A stretch of DNA of 64,000 nt from Sunxiuqinia rutila (GTDB lineage Bacteria; Bacteroidota; Bacteroidia; Bacteroidales; Prolixibacteraceae), in the NCBI RefSeq assembly GCF_050589705.1, contig NZ_JBNGOT010000005.1, forward strand, positions 248,001 to 312,000, read 5' to 3'. Every line of letters starts with the position of its first letter. Within the stretch, counting starts at the first letter, position 1. Positions 50,537 through 58,681 of this stretch are shown piece by piece. A program made the translations under genes and the position numbers. Under the pieces are notes generated by a model, which had not been told where the DNA came from, ran no database searches, and worked only from the letters and a program-made list of their open reading frames with translations.

Positions 50537-53341
50537 CTAGCTCATTTTTTCAGCCAGAGCCTTGGCGGTATATGAGTCTGAGTTTTTTATCAAATCTTCC
50601 GGTGTTCCTTCAAATAAAATATGACCACCATTTTTACCTCCTTCAGGCCCTAAATCAATGATCCAATCGGCTGATTTAATAATCTCCAGATTGTGTTCAA
50701 TGATGATGATACTGTGTCCTCGCGAAATAAGCGCGTTAAAGGAGTCCATCAGCTTTTTGATGTCGTGAAAGTGAAGGCCGGTGGTTGGCTCATCGAAAAT
50801 AAACAGGGCAGGGGAGTCCTTCTCTTTTGATAGAAAGGCGGCCAGTTTTACCCGCTGGCTTTCTCCGCCCGACAAGGTTGAGGAGCTTTGTCCAAGCTTC
50901 ACATAGCCCAAGCCAACATCCTGTAAAGGTTGAAGCTTTTTGGCAATCTTTTTCTCAAAACTTCCTTTGAAACTGCTGAAAAACTCAATGGATTGGTTGA
51001 CGGTCATTTCCAGGATGTCGTGGATGTTTTTGCCGTGAAGTTGCACTTCCAGTATCTCGTCTTTGAAACGCTTGCCATGACAGCTCTCGCATTGCAAGTG
51101 AATGTCGGCCATGAATTGCATTTCAACTTTGATTTCTCCCTCGCCCTGGCATTCTTCGCAGCGACCGCCATCAACGTTGAATGAAAAATGGGAGGGTTTG
51201 AATCCCTGGTATTTCGAGGCTTGTTGTTCGGCAAACAGTTTTCGTATTTCATCATAGGCCTTCAGGTAGGTGACCGGATTAGACCGTGATGATTTCCCAA
51301 TGGGATTTTGATCGACAAACTCAACCGACGTTAAACGGTTGAAATCCCCTTTGACCGTGTCGTGTTGCCCGGTTTTTTCGCCATAGCCTCCAAAAATTTT
51401 GGCCACTGCCGGGTACAGGATGCGGCTGACTAAGGTGGATTTCCCGGAACCGCTGACTCCGGTAACCACCGTCATGGTGTTGAGCGGGAACTTAACGGAG
51501 ACGTTTTTCAGGTTGTTTTCGCGTGCTCCTTTTATTTCGATGAAATTGTTCCATTTCCGACGTCGCTCGGGAATTTCAATCTTTTTAGTGCCATTCAGGT
51601 AGTCAGCGGTCAGGCTGTTTTGGGCTTGCAGCAGCTGTTTATGATTGCCCTGAAACACCAGCTGGCCACCATGTATACCGGCTTTGGGGCCGATGTCGAT
51701 AATTTCATCGGCAGCACGAATGATTTCCTCATCGTGCTCAACCACCAAAACGGTATTGCCAATTTTCTGCAGTTTTCGTAAAACGTTGATTAATCGCTCG
51801 GTATCTTTCGGATGAAGCCCGATACTGGGTTCATCTAAAATATAAAGCGAGCCGACCAAGCTTGATCCCAGCGAAGTGGCCAGGTTGATCCGCTGCGATT
51901 CGCCGCCGGAAAGCGTGCTTGACAGGCGGTTGAGGGTAAGATAACCCAAACCGACATCATCCAGAAAATTCAGACGATTACTGATTTCGATCAGAATGCG
52001 TTTGGCAACTTGCGTCTCGTGCTCGTTAATGTCCAATTCTTTGAAAAAGGTTTTCAATTCATTGACAGGCAACAAAACCAAATCCTGAATAGAATACCCT
52101 CCGACTTTGACATAGCCGGCTTCCTTTTTTAATCGCGTTCCGCGGCAGTCGGTGCAGTTCGTCTTTCCACGGTAGCGCGAAAGCATAACGCGATACTGAA
52201 TTTTGTAGCTTTTCGATTCCAGCATTTTAAAGAAGGCGTTTAACCCTTCAAAGTAACTGTTGCCGGTCCACAGTAATTCCCGCTGTTCCTCGTTCAGTTC
52301 GTAATAAGGTTTGTGTATCGGAAAATTGAATGAGGCTGCATGCTGAATGAGTTCATATTTCCATTTTTGCATGCTTTCGCCTTTCCAGCAGGCCACGGCA
52401 TCCTGATAGATGGAAAGCGATTTGTCCGGAATGACCAGATCTTCGTCAATTCCGATAACCTTGCCATAGCCCTCACAGGTGGGACAAGCGCCTACGGGAT
52501 TGTTAAAGCTGAACAGGTGCTCGGAGGGTTCTTCAAATTCAAGACCATCGGCTTCAAACAAATTGGAAAACACGTGTTCCGTTGGTTGGTCTCCCTCATA
52601 GGTTTTAACAATTGCGGTTCCACGGCCTTCAAAAAAGGCCGTCTCCACTGAATCAGCCATGCGGCTTACATTGTCTTCGTCCTGGGAGGCTTGCAACCTG
52701 TCTATAACAATGTTGCACTGTCCCGAGCAGAAATCTGCTTTCTGGTCGGCTATTAATTGATCGATTCGCTTAATTCCTTCGGGAGTTTCAATTCTTGAAA
52801 ACCCTTGTTGCAGTAAGAGTTCAGCTTCTTCTTGCACTGTACGTCCGTTTTTGGTTGTCAGTGGTGAGCATATCAGTACGCGGGTGTCGGTTGGGTGAGT
52901 ACAAATATAGTTGACCACATCGGTTACCCGGTGACGCTTAACTTCCTGGCCGGAAATGGGGGAATAGGTTTTGCCAATGCGGGCAAATAACAGCTTTAGG
53001 TAATCATAAATTTCGGTTGATGTTCCTACTGTAGAACGTGGATTTCGGGTGTTTACCTTTTGTTCGATGGCGATGGCCGGAGGAATTCCTTTGATGAAGT
53101 CAACCTCTGGTTTGTTGATTCGGCCAAGAAACTGCCGGGCATATGAAGACAGGCTTTCTACATACCGACGTTGCCCTTCTGCATAAAGCGTGTCGAATGC
53201 CAGTGATGATTTTCCGGAGCCTGAGAGTCCGGTAATAACCATAAGTTTGTTTCTGGGTATTTTGATTTCAACATTTTGAAGGTTGTGAACCCGAGCCCCT
53301 TTGATATGTATTTCCTGAGTTGTTATTTTATTCTTTGCCAT
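50537..53341 (-). CDS. uvrA: Excinuclease ABC subunit A
   Basis: 934 residues from the Met at 53341 ('MAKNKITTQEIHIKGARVHN'); 15 earlier in-frame residues are not conserved. UvrA is the damage-recognition ATPase of nucleotide excision repair. Both ABC modules are complete: Walker A 'GLSGSGKSSLAFD' and 'GVSGSGKSTLVSR', signature motifs 'LSGGESQRINLA' and 'LSGGESQRVKLA', and Walker B 'ILDEPSIGLHP' and 'FIFDEPTTGLHF'. The zinc module 'CEECQGEGEI...CESCHGKRF' is present in the second half and 'CTDCRG' in the first. Length is standard. No SOS-type box was sought beyond eye inspection. Confidence 0.97.
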   Translation of the reverse strand: MAKNKITTQEIHIKGARVHNLQNVEIKIPRNKLMVITGLSGSGKSSLAFDTLYAEGQRRYVESLSSYARQFLGRINKPEVDFIKGIPPAIAIEQKVNTRNPRSTVGTSTEIYDYLKLLFARIGKTYSPISGQEVKRHRVTDVVNYICTHPTDTRVLICSPLTTKNGRTVQEEAELLLQQGFSRIETPEGIKRIDQLIADQKADFCSGQCNIVIDRLQASQDEDNVSRMADSVETAFFEGRGTAIVKTYEGDQPTEHVFSNLFEADGLEFEEPSEHLFSFNNPVGACPTCEGYGKVIGIDEDLVIPDKSLSIYQDAVACWKGESMQKWKYELIQHAASFNFPIHKPYYELNEEQRELLWTGNSYFEGLNAFFKMLESKSYKIQYRVMLSRYRGKTNCTDCRGTRLKKEAGYVKVGGYSIQDLVLLPVNELKTFFKELDINEHETQVAKRILIEISNRLNFLDDVGLGYLTLNRLSSTLSGGESQRINLATSLGSSLVGSLYILDEPSIGLHPKDTERLINVLRKLQKIGNTVLVVEHDEEIIRAADEIIDIGPKAGIHGGQLVFQGNHKQLLQAQNSLTADYLNGTKKIEIPERRRKWNNFIEIKGARENNLKNVSVKFPLNTMTVVTGVSGSGKSTLVSRILYPAVAKIFGGYGEKTGQHDTVKGDFNRLTSVEFVDQNPIGKSSRSNPVTYLKAYDEIRKLFAEQQASKYQGFKPSHFSFNVDGGRCEECQGEGEIKVEMQFMADIHLQCESCHGKRFKDEILEVQLHGKNIHDILEMTVNQSIEFFSSFKGSFEKKIAKKLQPLQDVGLGYVKLGQSSSTLSGGESQRVKLAAFLSKEKDSPALFIFDEPTTGLHFHDIKKLMDSFNALISRGHSIIIIEHNLEIIKSADWIIDLGPEGGKNGGHILFEGTPEDLIKNSDSYTAKALAEKMS

Positions 53342-53465
53342 CGACGTATCTCTATTTAGGCGGTAATAAATTTGTTTTTTTAGCAAAAAACCAGCATTTT
53401 TACCTCGTGCAAAATTAAGAAATTGTTTTACTCACACCTAAAATAGATCGCCTATAGAAGAATTT

Positions 53466-53473
53466 TACTTTTG
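53466..53473 (+). promoter_or_regulatory. Putative -7 box (TACTTTTG) for the second ECF sigma gene
   Basis: Matches TAnnTTTG, 28 bp before the ATG at 53502. No convincing -33 element at the expected spacing. Confidence 0.45.
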
Positions 53474-53501
53474 TTTATCAATATAATATAAATTGAAAGT
53501 A

Positions 53502-54095
53502 ATGTTCGATACAGATACATTGAACGACAATCAACTCGTTCAGAATTTTATAAATGGTGATCAGTTGGCTCTTGAAGAGCTCGTCAAAAGACATAAAAAC
53601 AGGGTTTTTACCTACATTGTTTTAATTGTCAAAAATCATCAACTCGCAGAAGACATTTTTCAGGATACCTTTATCAAGGTAATCCGTTCGTTAAAAACAG
53701 GGAAATATACCGAGAATGGGAAGTTTGTTTCTTGGGTTCTCCGGATTGCCCATAACCTCATCATTGACCATTTCAGGAAGGAAAAGTTGCTGAATACAAC
53801 GTCGAATGATGATACCGAAATTGACCTCTTCAATTCGCAAAGGTACTCCGACGAAAATATTGAAGATAAGCTGGTGTATGAGCAAATAACTGAAGATGTG
53901 CGGAAGTTGGTTGAACTGCTACCGGAAGATCAACGGCAGGTTATTGTGATGCGTCATTACATGGGCTTGAGCTTTAAGGAAATTTCAAAACAAACAGATG
54001 TGAGTATTAATACTGCCTTGGGGCGCATGCGCTATGCGCTGATCAACCTGCGAAAATTGATTGAGAAGAATAAGCTGAGTTTGACAAAAATTTAG
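53502..54095 (+). CDS. ECF RNA polymerase sigma factor
   Basis: 197 residues from the ATG at 53502 (a TTG three codons earlier is less likely). Region 2 at ~10-80 ('LALEELVKRHKNRVFTYIVL', 'AEDIFQDTFIKVIRSL', 'FVSWVLRIAHNLIIDHFRK') and region 4 at ~130-185 ('LPEDQRQVIVMRHYMGLSFKEISKQTDVSINTALGRM', shown in parts). Unlike the sigma at 15228 it has no FecR-type anti-sigma factor beside it. It resembles the RpoE-like ECF group widely conserved as a core stress sigma in Bacteroidota. A 78-codon gene follows in the same direction. Confidence 0.9.
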   Translation: MFDTDTLNDNQLVQNFINGDQLALEELVKRHKNRVFTYIVLIVKNHQLAEDIFQDTFIKVIRSLKTGKYTENGKFVSWVLRIAHNLIIDHFRKEKLLNTTSNDDTEIDLFNSQRYSDENIEDKLVYEQITEDVRKLVELLPEDQRQVIVMRHYMGLSFKEISKQTDVSINTALGRMRYALINLRKLIEKNKLSLTKI

Positions 54096-54160
54096 GGATA
54101 GGGTAGACAATAATTGTTAAGGGTTGGCGTTTTCTATTTGAATCTTAAAATGAAACGAAA

Positions 54161-54397
54161 ATGCCTATGAAGAAGAATTTTACCTTAGTTTATTTTATTC
54201 ATGATTTTGCGATTGATCGGTGTGGACCTCAGGAAATTGAAACAAATGACTTGATGGGAGAAAATGAACATCAACAGGGAAAGGAGCGTTCGTTTACGCC
54301 ATCAGAAAAGTCAGTTGAGGCAATTTTGAATTTTTCCCGGTCATACGATGTTTTGAATTCGCGTTTAACCGCAAGCATCGAGCTTATTAAGAACTAA
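54161..54397 (+). CDS. Small hypothetical protein downstream of the ECF sigma gene
   Basis: 78 residues, starting 'MPMKKNFTLVYFIHDFAIDR' (Met1 at 54161 or Met3 at 54167). A conserved-looking C-terminal half reads 'FTPSEKSVEAILNFSRSYDV', followed by 'LNSRLTASIELIKN', predicted helical. No signal peptide, membrane segment or zinc motif. Position directly after the sigma gene (65-bp gap) and before a terminator suggests co-transcription; the basic/helical character would allow a regulatory partner of the sigma factor, but this is inference. No family recognised. Confidence 0.65.
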   Translation: MPMKKNFTLVYFIHDFAIDRCGPQEIETNDLMGENEHQQGKERSFTPSEKSVEAILNFSRSYDVLNSRLTASIELIKN

Positions 54398-54418
54398 TCA
54401 AAGTGAAAAAGTGGCTGT

Positions 54419-54448
54419 AAAGCATCTTGACAAAGATGCTTTTTTTTG
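54419..54448 (+). terminator. Terminator after the sigma/small-protein operon
   Basis: AAGCATCTT/AAGATGCTT stem (54420-54428 with 54433-54441) with a GACA loop and a T8 run. Confidence 0.85.
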
Positions 54449-54492
54449 GTAGCTTAGTGATATCATATTAATATCAATCTAATCTTCAAGCT

Positions 54493-55338
54493 ATGGAAAG
54501 AAATCATCATGCGCTATCTGGTTATGTTTTTGTTCTTGTTGAATTTGTACTAATTGTGCTCATTGTTCTTGGTTTTACAATTGGAATGGCTCTTCCTGCC
54601 GTTGCTTTAATCGTGGTTTTTATTTTTCTGGCCGTTGGCTTTACAGTTGTTAATCCGAACGAGAGTGTTGTTTTGGTGTTGTTTGGCGATTACCGAGGGA
54701 CTGTGAAAAAGAATGGTTTTTGCTGGGTCAATCCTTTTTTTACGAAGAAGAAGATTTCACTGCGGGCTCGTAACCTGGATAGTGAGCCAATTAAGGTCAA
54801 TGATAAAATTGGAAATCCCATTCGGATTGGTGTGGTGCTGGTTTGGCGGGTAAAAAACACATTTAAGGCGGCTTTCGATGTGAACGATTTTGAACATTTT
54901 GTAACGATTCAAACGGAAGCAGCGATTCGTAAGCTGGCCGGTCTTTATCCATATGATAATTTTGAAGATCATGAGGCTGAAATTACGCTTCGAAGCGGAG
55001 GCGAAGAAGTGAATGAGGAATTAGAAAAAGAAGTAACAGAACGACTGGCAATTGCTGGAATTGAAGTGATGGAGGCCCGGATTAATTACCTGGCTTATGC
55101 GCAGGAGATTGCCCAGGCCATGTTGAAGCGCCAACAGGCAACCGCTATTGTTGCTGCACGATTTAAAATCGTGGAAGGAGCCGTTGGTATGGTCGAAATG
55201 GCTTTGGACGAATTAGGCGAGAAAGGAATTGTAGAGCTTGATGAAGACAAAAAGGCGACCATGGTCAGTAACTTGATGGTTGTTCTTTGCGGAGACAAAG
55301 AGGCTACTCCCGTGGTTAATACAGGCTCTATTTATTAA
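54493..55338 (+). CDS. SPFH/Band-7 domain membrane protein
   Basis: 281 residues. N-terminal hydrophobic hairpin or two helices (~10-55, 'FVLVEFVLIVLIVLGFTIGM'), then an SPFH (stomatin/prohibitin) domain: 'VVNPNESVVLVLFGDYRGTV', 'KKKISLRARNLDSEPIKVND', 'VLVWRVKNTFKAAFDVNDFE', 'ITERLAIAGIEVMEARINYLAYAQEIAQAML' (in part). The C-terminal ~60 residues are helical. SPFH proteins form membrane-microdomain cages and often hold proteases or stress factors. It is followed by three very small genes in the same direction, a conserved-looking cassette (see findings). Confidence 0.92.
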   Translation: MERNHHALSGYVFVLVEFVLIVLIVLGFTIGMALPAVALIVVFIFLAVGFTVVNPNESVVLVLFGDYRGTVKKNGFCWVNPFFTKKKISLRARNLDSEPIKVNDKIGNPIRIGVVLVWRVKNTFKAAFDVNDFEHFVTIQTEAAIRKLAGLYPYDNFEDHEAEITLRSGGEEVNEELEKEVTERLAIAGIEVMEARINYLAYAQEIAQAMLKRQQATAIVAARFKIVEGAVGMVEMALDELGEKGIVELDEDKKATMVSNLMVVLCGDKEATPVVNTGSIY

Positions 55339-55349
55339 ATGAAAATTTT

Positions 55350-55508
55350 GTGACGAAAAAGAACCTGAAGTCAGTAAGCACTCTTTATTCTAATGCATTT
55401 CAGTTGTATGCAATGCATGTTTGCCTGGACCATGCTGTTGGTTGGAGCCGTCCCCAGCTGATAGCTTGGCCTAAAAATTGGTCGATTTTTAATTATACAG
55501 AAGGATAG
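55350..55508 (+). CDS. Very small hypothetical protein between SPFH and Arc-like genes
   Basis: A 52-codon frame opening with GTG at 55350, 11 bp after the SPFH stop and ending one base before the Arc-like ATG. The predicted product begins 'MTKKNLKSVSTLYSNAFQLY' and contains 'GWSRPQLIAWPKNWSIFN', with four Trp and no low complexity. Tight spacing on both sides suggests a real gene in the operon. No family recognised. The non-ATG start and short length keep confidence moderate. Confidence 0.45.
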   Translation: MTKKNLKSVSTLYSNAFQLYAMHVCLDHAVGWSRPQLIAWPKNWSIFNYTEG

Positions 55509-55509
55509 G

Positions 55510-55686
55510 ATGAGCAAGGGAAAGAAGAAATCATTTGTATTGCGTTTAGATCCGAAAGATTATGCTGCGCTGGAACGCTGGGCAGCGGATGATTTTCGGA
55601 GTATTAATGGTCAGCTGGAATGGTTGATAAATAAAGCTTTGAAAGAGGCAGGCCGAAAGCCTGGAAAGGAATCAAAAGACGAGTAG
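55510..55686 (+). CDS. Arc-like (ribbon-helix-helix) small protein
   Basis: 58 residues: 'KKSFVLRLDPKDYAALERWA' at the N-terminus, then 'SINGQLEWLINKALKEAG'. This is the Arc/MetJ ribbon-helix-helix layout, a beta strand (SFVLRL) followed by two helices with 'R-S-I-N-G-Q-L-E-x-L' as in Arc-family domains. The strand residues would insert in the DNA major groove as a dimer. Too short for a second domain, so probably a small DNA-binding protein. Encoded between the SPFH and zinc-ribbon genes. It may regulate the cassette. Confidence 0.8.
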   Translation: MSKGKKKSFVLRLDPKDYAALERWAADDFRSINGQLEWLINKALKEAGRKPGKESKDE

Positions 55687-55760
55687 CAGCATCTGGTCAG
55701 TTCCGGATGGCTGCTTTTTATAGAATTTGTTTAACATGAAACAGGGATAAGAATATCTGT

Positions 55761-55970
55761 ATGAGAAAAGTTTATGTTTGCCCCAAATGCGGAGGGAAAA
55801 AGCCCGAAGTTGATGAAATTCGAACAACCGGATCCGGGTTTACCAAGTATTTTAATATCCAAAACAGACGATTCACCGCAGTTTCTTGCACTGCCTGCGG
55901 ATATACTGAGTTGTATAAGGGAGCTAAACTGCCGGGAGGGAGCAGCGTATTGGATTTTGTAACCAACTAA
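55761..55970 (+). CDS. Small zinc-ribbon protein
   Basis: 69 residues with two CxxC knuckles: 'VCPKCGG' near residue 8 and 'SCTACGYTELYKG' near residue 46, a four-cysteine zinc ribbon of the kind seen in small 'zinc-ribbon nucleic-acid-binding' proteins. Between them is 'RTTGSGFTKYFNIQNRRFTA'. No other domain. Last gene of the SPFH cassette, 74 bp after the Arc-like gene. A cytoplasmic nucleic-acid- or protein-binding role is likely; the target is unknown. Confidence 0.82.
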   Translation: MRKVYVCPKCGGKKPEVDEIRTTGSGFTKYFNIQNRRFTAVSCTACGYTELYKGAKLPGGSSVLDFVTN

Positions 55971-56285
55971 ACGGTTTTTGGCTAGTTGCCCGGATGTGTT
56001 TTGTGAATTGAAGAGATCACGATGGCTCCATCCGGGGTTTCAGGGCGCATTCCTATGTTCCAGAGCATGTTCTGTGGTTAAATGCTGCTTAAAAGGAATA
56101 TTGTACAACATTTTTTGGGAAAATCCGGTTTCTTAATTCGCGTATTATCAGTATATTAAAATATTGAAAAAAAACAGCGTTTATCCTAGCCCTAAAATAG
56201 GATATGATTTATTGAAGCATGCGAATATTAATATATATATTTATACCAGCATGTGATTTAACTCTAACTACAGACTTAAAACCGG
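55971..56285. other. Intergenic region upstream of the Crp/Fnr gene
   Basis: 315 bp without a gene. It becomes strongly AT-rich toward the Crp/Fnr start and contains an inverted repeat TATCCTA-N9-TAGGATA (56182-56204), 82 bp before the ATG, a possible operator. No TAnnTTTG box at a clear position and no terminator of note. Confidence 0.45.
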
Positions 56286-57011
56286 ATGTTTAAAGAAGCG
56301 GAAATAAATGATTGTGTAAATTGTGGATTAACCTGCTGCTTGAATTGTTTGCCTGAGGCAGAGTCCAGTATCTTCGAATGCCTGTCAAAGGAGGATATGG
56401 ACTACCTGATGACAAGTCGGCGAAATGTAGTCTTTAATCCAGGTGAAACCATTATTAAGCAAAATACATCGACCACACACTTCGTATGCATGAAAAAAGG
56501 TTTAGCTAAGGTGGTTGCTGAAGGAAGTACGGGAAAAAATGTCATCATGCGCCTGATTTCTACCCATAATCTGGTGACAGCCGGAGGAGTAATTAGTGAT
56601 GATATCCGGCACTTTACGGTTACCGCGCTAACAACGGTTGAATGTTGTTTTATTGACTCCAGTCGGTTAAATACGCTGCTTGCCCGCAATAGTCGCTTTG
56701 CTTATGAGCTTCTGAAATATAATAATAAGCAAAGTATTCAGATGTTGAATACTTTGATTGGTTTAACTCAGAAATACATGCCCGGTCGCGTGGCAGACAC
56801 CCTCCTTTACCTGAAGAATGAAATTTATAAAGCAAATCCTTTTCAGTATAAGCTGAGTAAGCAGGAATTTGCCGAAATGTCGGGGATGACAAAGGAGAGC
56901 TTTATTCGGAACATGAAAGAATTAGAGGTCTCAGGAATCATCTTGCAGCGACGCAATGAAATTGAGATTCTCAATGAGCCGGAGCTGATAAAAATCAGCA
57001 AAAACGGCTAA
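56286..57011 (+). CDS. Crp/Fnr-family regulator with N-terminal cysteine cluster
   Basis: 241 residues. N-terminal cysteines at 10, 13, 17, 18 and 21 ('DCVNCGLTCCLNCLPE') precede a cyclic-nucleotide-binding-like domain (~38-150, 'VFNPGETIIKQNTSTTHFVCMKKGLAKV') and a Crp-type winged helix (~175-235, 'KLSKQEFAEMSGMTKESFIRNMKELEVSGII'). The cysteines suggest an oxygen- or redox-sensitive Fe-S cluster as in FNR, though the spacing differs from the E. coli form. It lies directly upstream of a respiratory cytochrome cluster on the same strand and is followed at once by an FNR-type palindrome. It probably controls the cluster in response to oxygen or nitrogen oxides (inference). Confidence 0.9.
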   Translation: MFKEAEINDCVNCGLTCCLNCLPEAESSIFECLSKEDMDYLMTSRRNVVFNPGETIIKQNTSTTHFVCMKKGLAKVVAEGSTGKNVIMRLISTHNLVTAGGVISDDIRHFTVTALTTVECCFIDSSRLNTLLARNSRFAYELLKYNNKQSIQMLNTLIGLTQKYMPGRVADTLLYLKNEIYKANPFQYKLSKQEFAEMSGMTKESFIRNMKELEVSGIILQRRNEIEILNEPELIKISKNG

Positions 57012-57025
57012 TTGACATATGTCAA
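57012..57025. promoter_or_regulatory. FNR/CRP-type operator TTGAC-N4-GTCAA
   Basis: TTGACATATGTCAA is a perfect 14-bp palindrome starting at the base after the Crp/Fnr stop codon, 125 bp before the first cytochrome start. The half-site spacing is that of FNR-family boxes. Confidence 0.7.
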
Positions 57026-57149
57026 CTTTTCCTTCGAAATATATCACTGCTTAGGCTTTAGAACTTAGTGCTTTCGGTTATACTTTTATAATCAAACTAA
57101 AGAGTTGGAAGGAATTCCAAATTACATGAATGTACTAAATTTTAAGCGT

Positions 57150-58196
57150 ATGAAACTTAGAGAAATAACCAAGTTATTGTTTGTTGCCTCGCTCGTATTA
57201 TTACTTATTCCAGCGTGTGTTAAAGAAGGACCTCAGGGACTTCCTGGGGTAGATGGTGAAGACGGTCTTGATGGTGCTGATGGTGCTGATGGACATGTAA
57301 CCTGCCTGGTTTGCCACGGCGGAGAGAATATTGAAGCAATTCAAGGGCAATTTGCAATGTCAGTCCACAAAAGTGGAGTAAATGCAGTTGCTTATGCAGG
57401 TGCCAGAGCCGATTGTGCTCAATGTCATTCGCATGAAGGTTTTGTTCAGTTTGCTGAGTTCGGTGAGGTTTTTGGAGCCATTACCAGTCCTAATGCATGG
57501 GAATGTGGGACTTGTCATGGTTTGCATAATTCATTCGAGTCTGGAGATTATGCCCTTCGTTTGAGTGATCCTGTTAATCCGATCTTCGATGAAACTGTAA
57601 CAATGGATTTGATGGGCAATAGTAATTTATGTGCAAACTGTCACCAGTCTCGTCGTGCAGAACCTGCGATTGATAAACCAGGTGATACCTACAGAATTAC
57701 AAATACTCATTATGGACCGCACCACGGAGCTCAGGCCAATGTTGTTGCTGGTGTTGGTTTTGCCGAAATTGAAGGGTCAACAGAATACCCAACAGCAGGT
57801 TCTAACTTACACTTAGCTCAGGCTTCTTGTGTTGGATGTCATATGGGTGATTTTGTGGACGGACAGGGAGGTCACTCCTGGAATCCGAGTGTGAATGCTT
57901 GTAATGAATGTCATGATGCAGATGCGACTGATTTCAATTACGGTGGTATTCAAACAGATATTCAAGATAAATTGGTTGAATTAAGAGACTTGTTAATTGC
58001 CGCTGGCGTTGTGGCTGGTGATGATGCAACAGGTTATCATCCGGTAGTTGGAGAACACTCAATGGTGAGAGCCCGTGCATTCTTTAACTGGGCTGGCTTG
58101 GACGAAGATCGTAGTTTAGGCGTGCACAACCCTAAATATGTGAGAGCTTTGTTGAATAACTCCATCGAAGCATTAGAAGCAGAAGCTGTTAATTAA
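57150..58196 (+). CDS. Six-haem cytochrome c lipoprotein with a collagen-like stretch
   Basis: 348 residues from the ATG at 57150, which starts the lipoprotein signal ('LLLIPAC'); earlier in-frame starts add only unconserved residues. Just after the lipid anchor are seven consecutive G-x-Y triplets ('GPQGLPGVDGEDG...'), a collagen-like segment. Six CxxCH haem motifs follow: CLVCH, CAQCH, CGTCH, CANCH, CVGCH and CNECH. The last ~90 residues lack haem motifs. It is likely a periplasmic or surface electron carrier. First structural gene of the respiratory cluster, downstream of an FNR-type site. The partner reductase is unknown. Confidence 0.9.
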   Translation: MKLREITKLLFVASLVLLLIPACVKEGPQGLPGVDGEDGLDGADGADGHVTCLVCHGGENIEAIQGQFAMSVHKSGVNAVAYAGARADCAQCHSHEGFVQFAEFGEVFGAITSPNAWECGTCHGLHNSFESGDYALRLSDPVNPIFDETVTMDLMGNSNLCANCHQSRRAEPAIDKPGDTYRITNTHYGPHHGAQANVVAGVGFAEIEGSTEYPTAGSNLHLAQASCVGCHMGDFVDGQGGHSWNPSVNACNECHDADATDFNYGGIQTDIQDKLVELRDLLIAAGVVAGDDATGYHPVVGEHSMVRARAFFNWAGLDEDRSLGVHNPKYVRALLNNSIEALEAEAVN

Positions 58197-58214
58197 AAAA
58201 TACTCCATTTAAAG

Positions 58215-58249
58215 AAAAAAGCTTCTTCTCCAAACAGAAGCTTTTTTCT
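58215..58249 (+). terminator. Terminator or attenuator after the six-haem gene
   Basis: A 12-bp perfect stem (58215-58226 with 58236-58247) rich in A/T with T-run. Some readthrough is likely, since the rest of the cluster follows closely. Confidence 0.75.
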
Positions 58250-58277
58250 TATCGAGATAAGCTAAACACCACGCAAA

Positions 58278-58658
58278 ATGAAAAAAATTAAATTATTCCT
58301 GATTATTGCAGTTCTTGGCTTAGCAATTAGCGCATGTGAGTATGATTTTATTGCTCAGGAAGAGCTTCCCGATATTCCTGTCGATGAAGATGTAAGTTTT
58401 TCTGAAGTGATTCTCCCCATTTTTACTTCACGTTGTGCTGAATGTCATCAAGCCGGAGGGCAAGCTCCTGATTTAACTGCAGACAAAGCCTATCAGAGCA
58501 TTAATACGGCTAAATACATTGATACCGCTAACCCCGAATCAAGCTTGATTTATTCCTATGTGGCTCCCGGAGCATCAACGCACGGGCACCGGCAATATAC
58601 AGCAGCCCAGGCCCAGTTCGTTTTGGTTTGGATTCAGCAGGGAGCGATGAATAATTAG
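58278..58658 (+). CDS. Mono-haem cytochrome c-like lipoprotein
   Basis: 126 residues. Lipoprotein signal 'LGLAISACEYDF' (Cys20). One haem motif 'SRCAECHQAGG' (~57). Then 'APDLTADKAYQSINTAKYID' and 'GHRQYTAAQAQFVLVWIQQGA' follow, the layout of small cytochromes of the PSCyt/planctomycete type found beside exported barrel proteins in Bacteroidota. It probably passes electrons at the periplasmic face or surface. The stop codon abuts the next gene's upstream in-frame codon. Confidence 0.88.
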   Translation: MKKIKLFLIIAVLGLAISACEYDFIAQEELPDIPVDEDVSFSEVILPIFTSRCAECHQAGGQAPDLTADKAYQSINTAKYIDTANPESSLIYSYVAPGASTHGHRQYTAAQAQFVLVWIQQGAMNN

Positions 58659-58681
58659 TGAAAATCAAAAGAAATCATACT

